DNA from: a virus
Direction: 5' to 3' (one strand)
Length of the DNA: 64,000 nucleotides
Virus record (IMG/VR): IMGVR_UViG_3300023179_000098
Location: 1-64,000 of that record
Part shown: positions 25,001-32,862 of the stretch, one piece after another
How the letters are laid out: every line of letters starts with the position of its first letter
Position numbering within the stretch: position 1 is the stretch's first letter
Program-made: the position numbers and the translations under genes
The notes under the pieces: generated by a model
The model's database searches: none
What the model saw: only the letters and a program-made list of their open reading frames with translations
Told to the model about the DNA's origin: nothing

Positions 25001-26206
25001 TATAAACCAGATATTCATAATAGTAGCGTATTTCCTAATTCTACTAGTTTACACTATTGGAAAGAATATACTAGTGAAGAACTAAGCAGAAGAACAGGGT
25101 TTAGATGGAGAGGAATTTGGAGTCCTGCAACAGATTACCAAAATAAAGATATTGTAGAACAATCTGGTACTGGTAATATCTATTGGTTTTCGGCTACAAA
25201 TTCTGTTTTTGGAAACCCTGTATTAACAAATACAACTTATTGGACACAATTAGTTCCAAATACTGGTTTAACTGGTACAACTCCAGATAATTTAAAATAT
25301 AAAGATTTATGGATACCTAATAGAAGATATGATTTAAAAGATATAGTTAGAGTAGGAGGTCAGTTTTTTGAATGTATAAAAGCTTATGATCCAATTAGAT
25401 TAACCGCTATGTCAACTACAAAACCACCCAAACCAGGAACTGATGGGGCGGAAACAAGTAGTACTGCTGTTCAATCAGCTTTAGATAGTACAACAGATGG
25501 GCATAGATTTACATGTACTGGATTAAGTGCAGCACCTACAGCCGGTACCACTGTATATGTAATTGATGACGGTACTAATACTTATAATGACTTTATTGGT
25601 TATAGTTATAATAAAAAAGGAACATTTTATTATGTCATAGGTACTCCAGCACCTACTAATACAAGTTTTTCACTTAGCACTAGATTAAATGGTCCTGGAA
25701 TTGTTACAAAGGCAGGTGGAACAACTAGGTATTGGGTTAGAAAAACTGTTGCTGAAAGCGGACCAGATCCTAGTATACCAGATGAAGCAATAGATCTAGT
25801 AAATGATTTTAAGTGGACAACAGATGCAACTAGAGTACCATTTCCATTTGTGGTAGTTACACAACCTTTAACCGAAGTTCAAAATAATGGTGTAAAACAA
25901 CCAACTGGTGTATTTATTGATTCGGCGTTTATTAAAAATGCTAGTATTACTAATGCAAAAATTGCAAATGCCGCTATTGATAATGCTAAAATTGCTAATT
26001 TAGATGCAGGTAAAATTACTACGGGTTATATAAATGCTGGTAGAATAGAAGCAGGATCAATTGATGCTGCTAAAATTACTGCTACGCAATTAGATGCAAT
26101 AAGTGCTAATTTAGGTACTGTAACTGCTGGTATAGCCAGAAGTAGTGATAACAAAATGATTATTGATTTTAATTCAAAATTTATTAGAATAGATACAGGA
26201 ACATAA
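19007..26206 (+). CDS. NlpC/P60 peptidase, I-like and J-like tail tip fusion
   Basis: A 2399-residue protein that appears to combine three lambda tail-tip functions. Residues 1-130 are an NlpC/P60 endopeptidase with DGLDCWGLVRLVY (Cys23), ESHVGVLIN (His87) and a third polar residue near His99, able to cut peptidoglycan stems during entry. Residues about 130-290 resemble gpI: a ubiquitin-like segment followed by a long Gly/Ala-rich hydrophobic stretch (FAFIALIIIAPYLAGVLQ, and a Gly-Leu-Ala repeat). The rest is a J-like host-specificity protein with hub domains, fibronectin-like repeats, two CBM5/12-like modules (nt 25099-25265 and 25300-25860), and a C-terminal coil of repeating NAKIANAAIDNAKI text. 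The frame is unbroken and starts in a TAATG overlap. Confidence 0.88.
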   Translation: MWANKYIGIPYKDGGRDIDGLDCWGLVRLVYKNEYNIDLPSFNNEYIITDRERVNELFSQYREGWAIEDSPKEGNVVLLRLFGEESHVGVLINSKQFLHVNHKTPAAIDSLDSIRWRNRIVAFGSYKPENQVILNGRPHPLKTQNFSLPINPGTKLIELVKIISQKYNVSKELLQNLLIIVNGRIIDKNNWEYYSVQMGDRIEYRALPQGAVARAFAFIALIIIAPYLAGVLQYAGLAMAGSGLGLGAALGAGVTAMATGFAAYGFVGYALMGGILLAGSYLINAIAPVRPPAEAKDPGQAEQQMIATGVQNQQLRYETIPIVLGKMRITPPLGAQNFITYQSEIDTYLSLFLCWGYGPLVLNTNTLRIGNISIDNYTIDAIEHLDIKINDYDSTVSPPIGGGTYYTSNGDQTRFDTIYGNDIVQVFKNSEIINLGHPDSPAITTSAVAPTIEVAIPSLGSTDTPYNSIEIAYHFPQGMRKIKAKGENAGEDYSVDSQGPLVRTEIKYGSSGTWTLLSEEQFGNIGKKKDAFTLTRTYTVNTRDSITIRVQRLTGGASDPPNPGDTSFATLTAASGQCVNVEDYEGTETYDAGEGIAYSFFRWMQRDVVRAETNQQACIAAGGVWRTNYDSDNEKAKEWRYATQVNLLSLTGRRQAKAFNAPLNTNISRTAIRLKSSREINGQLEGINAVVQTVARIWNGTDWNTLAGTSNPASLFIHVLMSPANPRKISSAEMANRINLAELGDWYTYCETHNPKFTYNALVNGKTSVLDVLKDICAAGRASPTQIDGKWTVTIDRVKPNIIQYFSPHNSWNFESTRNLNKVPDGLRITFNDEASDYQQSEHIIFKSGKNRNNSELYETISLPGITNSSLVEDHARWHIAQAILRREIYSLNTDMEYLVCNRGDRVTVAHDVPMWGLGSGRVKNVLSNTLLEIDDPVLIDPTINYIIRVRNSTQTPSTITGSAGPAGLESTIKKSGFVYSAANRDIAGVVTLTISSIDPNPFSVDDLLSVSGSLGGNIRVSEIGVGFIKYETTTYTVATSAGGTIALAKGLFKKLTLDTAISNIAQTDLFLIGNTTQKTNDLIVLGIETTSGKTAKIAFTDYASNIFTDYKNETEALIFNTNITLPPGLSGFELKDKPTVTEVISDDRVSILLANNIWKYKLRIVYSNFILSDNTTTSHTGSSSRAIIQYVECEYATVGTASNERSIRVPYEQLVVDIDDVQIGEEYKARLRYITRNGVAGPWTSVITATTFPQMKIVGRDTNYGEIDELVVNHDGRYLEITPVTVPTPKDFRHYEVRVWKNSLPGTTSGDFWDDTTFEGTLTAGTNTISVSSGNTALLRVGKIPQKIRGTGSFDTTATVTGVTSTTVTMSSNNSITGTIVFTLDKGVMGLGTSTGTYKQDLINFDRPRLNQAGVKYRINSRIVSTTNTYSKYSGINNIVLGNIAPGPSTVKPEIGSYSLEITNPTQGLIRRSDAAGMRVYMSDQSGFTPNNDYAELVGSISGTTLTVTNVTSGRLAPGAVLQGAGIGPRYSGYTGTIVLQTSNNVSTGTLVTTTSRIILITGLNTVNNLRPGQYIELNTPSTGSFGTVSGSPALAIIDTIDSSSQISVRTQTNNNSALSVAITPPTVGAITFSISSGIASFSDISVSILSGPILTTGGSGTYTVSVAQTVPAGTVIKAFSNRVYDGESFTANISNVYPEKKFYYRHAVLSLLAKTPSPVYLEDYYYSDEKEITVYSSEATVVDNIPPPTPTGITVEAGMTNIFIKFESRPYYNLSRNTDDLVNSSSSHKATVMYMVPNRNTSDVMTFENIIATGTAEVHYLSGEQEYFTSIPAQPGTIYYIWFKNQSKAGIFSIGALGPFIVETGIDIEKLLHSLTGKLTAGQLYGLLGSRINEIDRGDSPIATKVDQLEGQYTVKIDNSGNVAGYGLSSTGTGLNHAESQFGVRADYFWVAPVSHVSDTEPAASDRYKGYVWVDTSAGSVDKVGAITGTNFYVNTYKPDIHNSSVFPNSTSLHYWKEYTSEELSRRTGFRWRGIWSPATDYQNKDIVEQSGTGNIYWFSATNSVFGNPVLTNTTYWTQLVPNTGLTGTTPDNLKYKDLWIPNRRYDLKDIVRVGGQFFECIKAYDPIRLTAMSTTKPPKPGTDGAETSSTAVQSALDSTTDGHRFTCTGLSAAPTAGTTVYVIDDGTNTYNDFIGYSYNKKGTFYYVIGTPAPTNTSFSLSTRLNGPGIVTKAGGTTRYWVRKTVAESGPDPSIPDEAIDLVNDFKWTTDATRVPFPFVVVTQPLTEVQNNGVKQPTGVFIDSAFIKNASITNAKIANAAIDNAKIANLDAGKITTGYINAGRIEAGSIDAAKITATQLDAISANLGTVTAGIARSSDNKMIIDFNSKFIRIDTGT

Positions 26207-26210
26207 TAAA

Positions 26211-26897
26211 ATGTTTGGAGAAGAAATTCCTACATATATGTATACAAGATTGCAAGAAACAGGTAAGTTATATATTTCTAACAATCAAGGAAAACCACAA
26301 AGTAATTCAGAATTAGTTGAAAATAGTACACTTATATTATTATATAGATCAAATAATAATGTTTATGAATTATCTGATATTGAAAGAGAAGAAATGAATA
26401 CACTAAAATTACCTATACTATGTGTAGGTAATTTTAGAAGACTTAGTAATATTTTTATACCTGATAGATATGCAGAAAATCATGGGTACTTAAACAGAAT
26501 TTATATATGCGGTGTATTCGATACTTTTACATTAGTATCAGACTATTTTAGACGAGAATGGAATATTTGGATAGCAGATGACCTAGATCATCCAAAATCT
26601 ACTTATCTTGATTCTAACGGTCAACCTATTGAAGAAATAGGAATAGCAATTTCATATAGTTCTGGCATACAAAAACATGATGTAATTACTTTTAGTTTAC
26701 AAGATGAATCTATGGGTCAGCCTGATCATATGGCAGTTTATTTGGGTAATAATAGAATTATGCATCAATATTTGGATAGATTTTCATGTATAGAAGAATT
26801 AAGTATTTATATGAAAACAAAAATATTTGCAGTTTATAGATCTCCACAAGTTCATAGATTAATAGCAGCTAATGGTGATCACGTTACGTTACAGTAG
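26211..26897 (+). CDS. second NlpC/P60-like tail protein, probably inactive
   Basis: A 228-residue protein with the P60 layout: a helix CGVFDTFTLVSDYFRREW near 99-116, then GIQKHDVITFSLQDE, then PDHMAVYLGNNRIMHQYLD. The second block carries the histidine and the downstream HxxxDxFS-type text that phage tail P60 peptidases share. In those enzymes the helix reads DCxxLVxDYY and the Cys is the nucleophile; here it reads DTFTLV with an ACT codon. A Cys lies four positions earlier but is out of place. I infer a structural or substrate-binding role in the tail tip. The N-terminal 90 residues are unassigned, though a role as a gpK-type adaptor is plausible. Confidence 0.65.
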   Translation: MFGEEIPTYMYTRLQETGKLYISNNQGKPQSNSELVENSTLILLYRSNNNVYELSDIEREEMNTLKLPILCVGNFRRLSNIFIPDRYAENHGYLNRIYICGVFDTFTLVSDYFRREWNIWIADDLDHPKSTYLDSNGQPIEEIGIAISYSSGIQKHDVITFSLQDESMGQPDHMAVYLGNNRIMHQYLDRFSCIEELSIYMKTKIFAVYRSPQVHRLIAANGDHVTLQ

Positions 26898-26903
26898 GTT
26901 AGA

Positions 26904-29900
26904 ATGGTTGAAAAAACTACTTTTTTTACAGGATTACTTAATGTAATACCTTCTCCTTATGACTTAGGCAAATGGCTTCAAGCATTGCCGGCAACTGGCT
27001 GTGTATTGGCAAGAGATCCATTATTAAAAACTAGAAGTCCTAGTAAAGGTGTACCATTAAAAATTACAACAACATCTGCTAGTTCTTATGTAGATATTCC
27101 TACAAATTTATACAAAAGTTATAATGGCGATTTTTGGGAAGGTTCAGTATATGTAAGTACAAACACGTCAACACCTACTAATATTAAAATAGGTTTATAT
27201 ATTACTGACTATAATGGATCAGTTTTACAAACTGCTGAAACTACTTTGGTTGTAAGTAACCAATGGATAAAAAGAACATTTTTTATTACTAATACAAGTA
27301 CCGATGCTCCACCACCTAGTGTAACTAATGATGGAAATCCTAATCAAATTAGAATAAAAATATTTGGTCCTACTGCAAATGGAGTACAAGTTTGGTTAGA
27401 TGATTTAAGATTACACAGAAATGAAACTGTGATGAGTATATTTAAATCAACACCTACACTTGATGGAGATCACCCACTAAGAGATCCATTTAGTTATTAT
27501 GAAAATATGTATTTTGATACTAGATTTGATTATTTTAATATACCCGGTAACATTACTTATAATAGTATTACTGTAACTTTGCCGTATAGACCTAATCAAA
27601 AGATTAAAAAGAGAAAAAAACCAGGTAGGACAAGAAGAAAACGTTGGGTAGATGTTCCTATAAGTGGTTATAGTAAAACAACTGGATTAGCTCATAATTT
27701 AGGAAAAATACCAATTGCTATAACCTATGAACCAGGTGGAGCATATTTTGGAGGTTCAACTATAATACAGTCAGTAGGCACCGGCAGTTTTAGAACTGCT
27801 TGGGTAACTACTGATGAGAATAATTTATATATAAATGAAAGATGGTATACTGTATTTAATCCACTACCTGCAATAACTATAACATTAGATTGTTATATAT
27901 TTAATGAACCTGCTAGTGTAATTACTACAGCACCGGCCGCACCGGTATATGAACCAGGACAACCTTTAGTAATAGGTACTATAGCAGGAGACCTTGCAAC
28001 TAGTTCTGATGGACAAACTAATGATTGGAAATCTAGATTAGAAGGAGCTAGTATTGTAGATGGTGCTTCAACACAGTATTTATATAATATTGTTTCATTG
28101 TTTTATTTAAATGGAAAATATTACGCCTATCATAGAGAAGCAGAAGGGCCATTAGTATTACCAGATGGTTCTGTACAATTTGCAAATGAGTATTGGTCTG
28201 GATGGACTAGTGATAATCGGGCTCTTGGATGGAGCAGTTTAGATAATACACTAGTACCACCATTGCAAGAAGCTATGATGGTACCTGGTAGTACCACTGA
28301 TGCTGTTGGTATAAGTATAAGTGAAAGTTTTCCAAAAAGTCTTATTGAAGTTTATGGAGAGCCTGCCGATCCCACCGATCCAAATAGTACAGAACCTTTT
28401 TTAGGCTATGGTACGCAACAACCACTGCCTTATAAAGTATATACTAGTAGTAATAAAGGAGAGACTTGGACTCAAAGAGGAACTTTACCAAGTTCTGCTC
28501 CTAATATTTATGGTAGTGGAGGTGCGGGAGTAGCTTGTACATCTGGAGGAAATGCAGTTGCTGTAGGTTGTATGTTGGGTGGAGAAAGTGTAGAAAAAGT
28601 AAATATTATAGGTACTTGGGATAAATTTGATAATGAAAATTTTACACCAAAAACAGTTAGTATAACTTTTAGTGCTCCAGAAATACCAGGGGGTATAACT
28701 GCAACTGGACAGCCTATAATTGATAAATATCAGAAATTAGTTGGAATTAGTATGACTAATAGAGGAAGTGGTTATATTCAACCACCTACTATTACTATAA
28801 CTGATACTGATACTACTCCTAATCCAGGAACAGTAACAGTAACAGCAAATAATACAAGAACAGTAGCGCCGGTCTATGATGGATTTGGAAATTTGGTAAG
28901 TCCAGAACAAAAATTTTGGAAAGTAGGTTCAGCAACAGCCAGCGGAACTAGTGGTTTACATAAAAGAACAACAACCATAACTTTTAGTAATGGTGCTACT
29001 GCAAATCTTACATTTAATAACGGACAAGTAACAACAATAAGTATAACTAATACTGGAAGTGAAGTAGGACCTTCAGCTTCAGCACCTACAATTACAGCAA
29101 CAATTTCAGATACAGATGATGGTACAGAAGTTTTAGGAACAGCTGTAGCAGTTTTAACTAGTGGCAGATGTAAAAAACCTACAGCAGCTTATTCCACAGA
29201 TTTTGGATTAACCTGGAATGCTTCTACACTACCAACAGTAGATTTTGGTGGTTTATGTGATGTTGAATATGCTTCGGCAGGAGGTTTTGTAGCAGTAGGA
29301 CAAAATAATTTAATTTTAAAATCTAGTAATGGTAGTAGTTGGACCAATGTATCTCCAAGTAGTTATAGTAAACAAACACATTGGCAACGAGTAATTTATG
29401 CAAAAAGTAATTATTTTTGTTGCGGATTTAATAACGGATCATCATTTATAATTAAATCTAGTGATGGTAGTAGTTGGTCAGAAGTATTTAATATTTCTAA
29501 CGTTTGTTTACAGGATATAGCACATTATATTTTTGAGGGTAAATTAATTGCCGCAGGCGGAGAAGCAGGATTTTTAGAAGAAACTTTTTCAGGTCCTAAT
29601 GTTGTTTATCCTGGAGAAGCTTGTTGGCTAAAAATAACTGGTGCTAAACCAGGAACTATAATTAGTATAACGGGTTCGGAGGCAGCAGCAAGTTATAGTA
29701 ATAGTGCTACTGTAGACAATAATGGTGAAGTACTACTAGGAAACCTGGCAGGAAGTTTTAGTTTAGGTACTTTAGGTGCTACAAATAATTACACATATAG
29801 TTTTGTAAGTCCTATTACATTTAATACTATTACTCATACAGTTAGATATGTAGAACAAGTAAGTAATAGTATTTATACTTCTCCAACTTCTAATTCTAGT

Positions 29901-30089
29901 GATTATACAAATACAACTGGATATTGGACAGAAGCCGCTAGATATAAACCAAATGAGGCACCAGTATCACGAACAGCTAATATTGGAAAAACCTATATTA
30001 CTAGTGATGGAAATTCTTGGACTAATATAGTTAATGGACCTACTAAATATATAAATAGGATAATAGCTTCATCGGATTATATACCTTAA
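26904..30089 (+). CDS. tail fibre protein with Asp-box (BNR) repeats
   Basis: A 1061-residue protein. Residues about 35-170 form a beta-sandwich resembling carbohydrate-binding jelly rolls (VPLKITTTSASSYVDI, then VQVWLDDLRLHRNE). A very basic stretch follows at about 231-248 (KIKKRKKPGRTRRKR). The second half carries at least five Asp-box-like motifs of type SxDxGxxW: SSNKGETW, STDFGLTW, SSNGSSW, SSDGSSW and TSDGNSW. These mark a beta-propeller as in sialidases and other glycan-binding proteins. Between them lies a GxGY-type segment (TNRGSGYIQPPTITI). No sialidase catalytic Arg triad was identified, so I call it a glycan-binding fibre and not an enzyme. It follows the tail-tip genes with a 6-base gap. 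Confidence 0.72.
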   Translation: MVEKTTFFTGLLNVIPSPYDLGKWLQALPATGCVLARDPLLKTRSPSKGVPLKITTTSASSYVDIPTNLYKSYNGDFWEGSVYVSTNTSTPTNIKIGLYITDYNGSVLQTAETTLVVSNQWIKRTFFITNTSTDAPPPSVTNDGNPNQIRIKIFGPTANGVQVWLDDLRLHRNETVMSIFKSTPTLDGDHPLRDPFSYYENMYFDTRFDYFNIPGNITYNSITVTLPYRPNQKIKKRKKPGRTRRKRWVDVPISGYSKTTGLAHNLGKIPIAITYEPGGAYFGGSTIIQSVGTGSFRTAWVTTDENNLYINERWYTVFNPLPAITITLDCYIFNEPASVITTAPAAPVYEPGQPLVIGTIAGDLATSSDGQTNDWKSRLEGASIVDGASTQYLYNIVSLFYLNGKYYAYHREAEGPLVLPDGSVQFANEYWSGWTSDNRALGWSSLDNTLVPPLQEAMMVPGSTTDAVGISISESFPKSLIEVYGEPADPTDPNSTEPFLGYGTQQPLPYKVYTSSNKGETWTQRGTLPSSAPNIYGSGGAGVACTSGGNAVAVGCMLGGESVEKVNIIGTWDKFDNENFTPKTVSITFSAPEIPGGITATGQPIIDKYQKLVGISMTNRGSGYIQPPTITITDTDTTPNPGTVTVTANNTRTVAPVYDGFGNLVSPEQKFWKVGSATASGTSGLHKRTTTITFSNGATANLTFNNGQVTTISITNTGSEVGPSASAPTITATISDTDDGTEVLGTAVAVLTSGRCKKPTAAYSTDFGLTWNASTLPTVDFGGLCDVEYASAGGFVAVGQNNLILKSSNGSSWTNVSPSSYSKQTHWQRVIYAKSNYFCCGFNNGSSFIIKSSDGSSWSEVFNISNVCLQDIAHYIFEGKLIAAGGEAGFLEETFSGPNVVYPGEACWLKITGAKPGTIISITGSEAAASYSNSATVDNNGEVLLGNLAGSFSLGTLGATNNYTYSFVSPITFNTITHTVRYVEQVSNSIYTSPTSNSSDYTNTTGYWTEAARYKPNEAPVSRTANIGKTYITSDGNSWTNIVNGPTKYINRIIASSDYIP

Positions 30090-30104
30090 AAAGAGAATAA
30101 ATAT

Positions 30105-30383
30105 ATGTACATAAGTTTTGAAGAAGATAAAGTTATAGTTGAAAGAACTAAGGGAGTAGTAGATGCTACTATATTTAATAGTAGTAATAAATATATGTAT
30201 AAAGATATTACATCTACTAAACCAATAAAAATTGTTACTGGCCCAACACTATATAATGGAATTAATGGTAGTGGTAAACCACAATTAAAATATGTTACAC
30301 CTTTATTAAGTGTTCAAATTTCTGATAATGGAGAACCAGCTGGAACTGTTGTGCCATATTTTATTCACTTTGATATACAATAA
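30105..30383 (+). CDS. hypothetical small virion-region protein
   Basis: A 92-residue protein, mostly beta strand (YISFEEDKVIVERTKGV, then LLSVQISDNGEPAGTVV, then YFIHFDI), without Cys or membrane segments. I do not recognise it. It lies between the Asp-box fibre and the Gly-rich adhesin and ends in a TAATG overlap with the latter, so it is co-translated with it. A small accessory or adaptor for that adhesin is a reasonable guess, but there is no direct evidence. Confidence 0.7.
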   Translation: MYISFEEDKVIVERTKGVVDATIFNSSNKYMYKDITSTKPIKIVTGPTLYNGINGSGKPQLKYVTPLLSVQISDNGEPAGTVVPYFIHFDIQ

Positions 30384-32170
30384 TGGGCTTAATAATTAAA
30401 GATAATATAGTAGAAATCAAAGATACTAGCAATAATTTAAAGTTTAGTACTAATAGATTATTATCCAGCATAATCTTTAGACAAAGTGGAACTATAAATG
30501 TAACTGATTTCAACTATCAAGCTCCTATTATAGTTAAAGAACATCCTGCAATTGTAGATGATCCAGAAAAATTTTTTATGTTTATTAGTCTTAATATTTA
30601 TGGTGGAGATATTAATAGTCAAGCAGAAACTATTAATGGATCTGGTTCTGTATTATTAGCCGCTTATAAAGATAATGATGGATATTTATCTGGTTCAATG
30701 ATTTTAGATTTTCAATCAACTCCTGGTATATTATATGCTAAAATTACTAAACATGTAATAGGAGGAGCAAAAATTGATTATACTGGTCAAAACTTTGCTG
30801 ATGGTCCAAATATATGGATTAATTATGCAATACAATATTGTAGATTTGCTAGCTCAATAGTACCACAAGTAGAACCTCTTGAACGATTTACAGCTAACTT
30901 ATTATTAGTAGGGGGAGGTGGCGGAGGTGGCGGAGGTTCTCATGGAGTAGGTGGTGGCGGAGGTGGGGCGGGAGAATTTAAAGAAATAAGCTCCACATTA
31001 GAAGTCCAAAGAACTTATGATATATATGTAGGATATGGCGGAGCCGGCGGTGGTAATCTTAGAACAGATGGACATGGAGTAAGAGGAGAACATACCAGAT
31101 TTTATAACTATACTGCACTAGGTGGAGGTGGAGGTGGTAATGGTAGTTCAGGTGGCTACTATCCTGGTCAAGGTGGTTCCGGTGCCTTTGGAAGTGGTAG
31201 TGGTGGAAGCGGAGGAGATCAGTATTGGGCAGATGGTGGTGCTGGTAGCAATCCGTCTCTTAGAGTTTTCTATAGTTTTCTTGTAACAGATAATGCAAAT
31301 GCTCCTACTTTAGCCGGATCCTCTGGTGGAAGTACTAATATAGAATTAAAAGACTACTATTCAAGTATTGCTGGTACTATACTTAATCCAGCTGTGCCTG
31401 CTGGAAGAACCAATGCAGGAGGAAGAGGAATTTGGATGAATGGTGGGGGTGGAGGTGGTGCAGGTAGTGCTGGTGTAGATGCTCAAATACCTATAAGTAA
31501 AGATAGATTTAATCTTTATGATAATTTTGGAGGATTAGGTGGATCAGGATATCCATCTAATATTACTGGTACTAGTCAAATATATGCAGCAGGTGGTAGC
31601 GGTGGTACATCTGGAGGCGCTCGTGGTATTAGTGTAGATAGTATAGGCGGAGAAGGGGGGTCTACATATGCTCCTATTGGGGGTAATGCTGTAATTAATA
31701 CAGGTAGTGGTGGTGGCGGAAAAGGTACAACTACTATAGTAAATGAAATTATTTCAGGATGGGTTAAATCTTCAGGCACAACTTTAATGGGTACTACTGC
31801 TAGTGGGGGAGTATTATCAACTTTGATTAGAACAGCGTTTACTGTTGATTTATCTGTAAACGATGTAATATTAGTAGATAATCAACAAAGAACTATTACA
31901 GCAGTAACAGATAACTTTACAGCAACTGTTGATAAACCTTTTGATCCTCCAATAACAACGCCGTCTTTATTAGCTAATCTAACTAGAGGTGCTGGATTCG
32001 TAGGAGGAAATGGTGCTAGTGGTGTTTTTGTTTTAAAAATACCAAATACTTATACTGCTAATTTTACAGATGGAGTAGTATATCAACATATTACTAGTGT
32101 AAGCGGATATAATATATATAAAGTAACAGAAACTAAAACAATCTATGAAACTGTTACAATAGTAAAATAG
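30383..32170 (+). CDS. glycine-rich tail adhesin
   Basis: A 595-residue protein. An N-terminal domain of about 170 residues (IVEIKDTSNNLKFSTNRL, then LNIYGGDINSQ) probably attaches it to the tail. It is followed by a Gly-rich domain at about 173-455 with runs of seven to nine glycines (LLLVGGGGGGGGGSHGVG, then YGGAGGGN). This matches the Gly-rich domain found in many phage fibres, where glycine runs form packed polyglycine-II helices and the loops bind receptor. Near residues 465-530 there is a small module (LIRTAFTVDLSVNDVILV, then RTITAVTDNFTATV) also seen in other fibres of this window. The C-terminal strands (YQHITSVSGYNIYKVTET) may be a trimerisation or cap unit. Confidence 0.8.
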   Translation: MGLIIKDNIVEIKDTSNNLKFSTNRLLSSIIFRQSGTINVTDFNYQAPIIVKEHPAIVDDPEKFFMFISLNIYGGDINSQAETINGSGSVLLAAYKDNDGYLSGSMILDFQSTPGILYAKITKHVIGGAKIDYTGQNFADGPNIWINYAIQYCRFASSIVPQVEPLERFTANLLLVGGGGGGGGGSHGVGGGGGGAGEFKEISSTLEVQRTYDIYVGYGGAGGGNLRTDGHGVRGEHTRFYNYTALGGGGGGNGSSGGYYPGQGGSGAFGSGSGGSGGDQYWADGGAGSNPSLRVFYSFLVTDNANAPTLAGSSGGSTNIELKDYYSSIAGTILNPAVPAGRTNAGGRGIWMNGGGGGGAGSAGVDAQIPISKDRFNLYDNFGGLGGSGYPSNITGTSQIYAAGGSGGTSGGARGISVDSIGGEGGSTYAPIGGNAVINTGSGGGGKGTTTIVNEIISGWVKSSGTTLMGTTASGGVLSTLIRTAFTVDLSVNDVILVDNQQRTITAVTDNFTATVDKPFDPPITTPSLLANLTRGAGFVGGNGASGVFVLKIPNTYTANFTDGVVYQHITSVSGYNIYKVTETKTIYETVTIVK

Positions 32171-32178
32171 GAAATAAA

Positions 32179-32397
32179 ATGGGAATTAAAATAGTATCTT
32201 TTGGTAGTGATAATATATCGGGTAAGACAGAAGTAACAGTACAATTACTAGAACGTAACGGTAATTTGACAAGAGTCAAAGATACTTATACACTACTTGT
32301 AGATGGAATATTTCTAACTATTAATCAAGGATTTTTAGAAGTTTTATATGAGAAATTAAGAGAATATGGTATAGAGCCATTTCCTGAAAAACTTTAA
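32179..32397 (+). CDS. hypothetical protein, 72 residues
   Basis: A small basic/acidic mixed protein with two beta strands (KTEVTVQLLERNG and VKDTYTLLVDGIFLTI) and a C-terminal helix (FLEVLYEKLREYG). It has a clear AGGAAA site eight bases behind the adhesin stop, which supports real expression. I do not recognise the family. It is the last gene of its transcription unit, since a terminator and a new promoter follow. Confidence 0.65.
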   Translation: MGIKIVSFGSDNISGKTEVTVQLLERNGNLTRVKDTYTLLVDGIFLTINQGFLEVLYEKLREYGIEPFPEKL

Positions 32398-32427
32398 AAC
32401 TTCTATAATTATAGAATTAAATTTTAA

Positions 32428-32470
32428 TAACCAAAGTCAATTTTTATATTGACTTTGGTTATCTTTTCTT
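32428..32470 (+). terminator. terminator whose right arm carries a promoter -35 box
   Basis: The 13-base arms 32428-32440 and 32449-32461 pair perfectly around an 8-base loop, followed by TCTTTTCTT. The right arm begins with TTGACT, which is the -35 box of the promoter at 32449-32477. Just upstream, 32401-32416 is a separate perfect 16-base AT-rich palindrome. No gene is seen in this 129-base gap. Confidence 0.8.
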
Positions 32471-32477
32471 GTATAAT
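32449..32477 (+). promoter_or_regulatory. sigma70-like promoter before collagen-fibre cluster
   Basis: TTGACT at 32449-32454 and a perfect TATAAT at 32472-32477 are separated by 17 bases. It would drive the coiled-coil protein and the large fibre genes behind it. The -35 box is part of the preceding terminator stem. Confidence 0.85.
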
Positions 32478-32526
32478 AGCAATTAAAATACCACAAAATT
32501 TATTTTTACAGACAGGAGGAAGTTAG

Positions 32527-32856
32527 ATGGATATTGATAAAGAGGGATTTCTACAAACTATCTCACTTCTATCCCTTGCTATTATAGGACTGTTAGTTGG
32601 AATTCAGAAGTTAGTCAGAGACTGGAAGACTACAAATGCAGAAACTAATATAATATCTGTAATGCATACTGAGATAGAACGTATGAGTCTTCAAAATACA
32701 ACTCTTAGTACTGAACTAGGAAAATTGCAGGAAGAAATAATTCGTTTAAACGGATTAATAAGTAAGCTTAATATTGAAAATAATAAGCTGCAAGAAGAAG
32801 TTTCAAAACTAACTTTAGAGTTAGACAGTATAAAAACGTTAACTAATAAAGGATAA
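32527..32856 (+). CDS. membrane-anchored coiled-coil protein
   Basis: A 109-residue protein with one N-terminal membrane segment (residues about 11-28, TISLLSLAIIGLLVGIQK) followed by a basic patch (KLVRDWK) and a heptad-patterned coiled coil from about 50 to 105 (LSTELGKLQEEIIRLNGL, then NNKLQEEVSKLTLELD). It is the first gene behind the promoter at 32449 and has a strong AGGAGGAAG site. The topology resembles inner-membrane spanins and other single-pass phage proteins, but no outer-membrane lipoprotein partner is seen nearby. A role in lysis or in host-envelope interference is possible. I cannot decide. Confidence 0.7.
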   Translation: MDIDKEGFLQTISLLSLAIIGLLVGIQKLVRDWKTTNAETNIISVMHTEIERMSLQNTTLSTELGKLQEEIIRLNGLISKLNIENNKLQEEVSKLTLELDSIKTLTNKG

Positions 32857-32862
32857 AAAATT

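Noticed and set aside
26904-30089. Active sialidase
   Set aside because: Asp-box motifs mark the fold only; I could not identify the Arg triad or Tyr/Glu pair needed for catalysis.
32527-32856. Inner-membrane spanin
   Set aside because: The topology fits loosely, but no outer-membrane lipoprotein partner, holin or endolysin is nearby, so I kept a neutral call.
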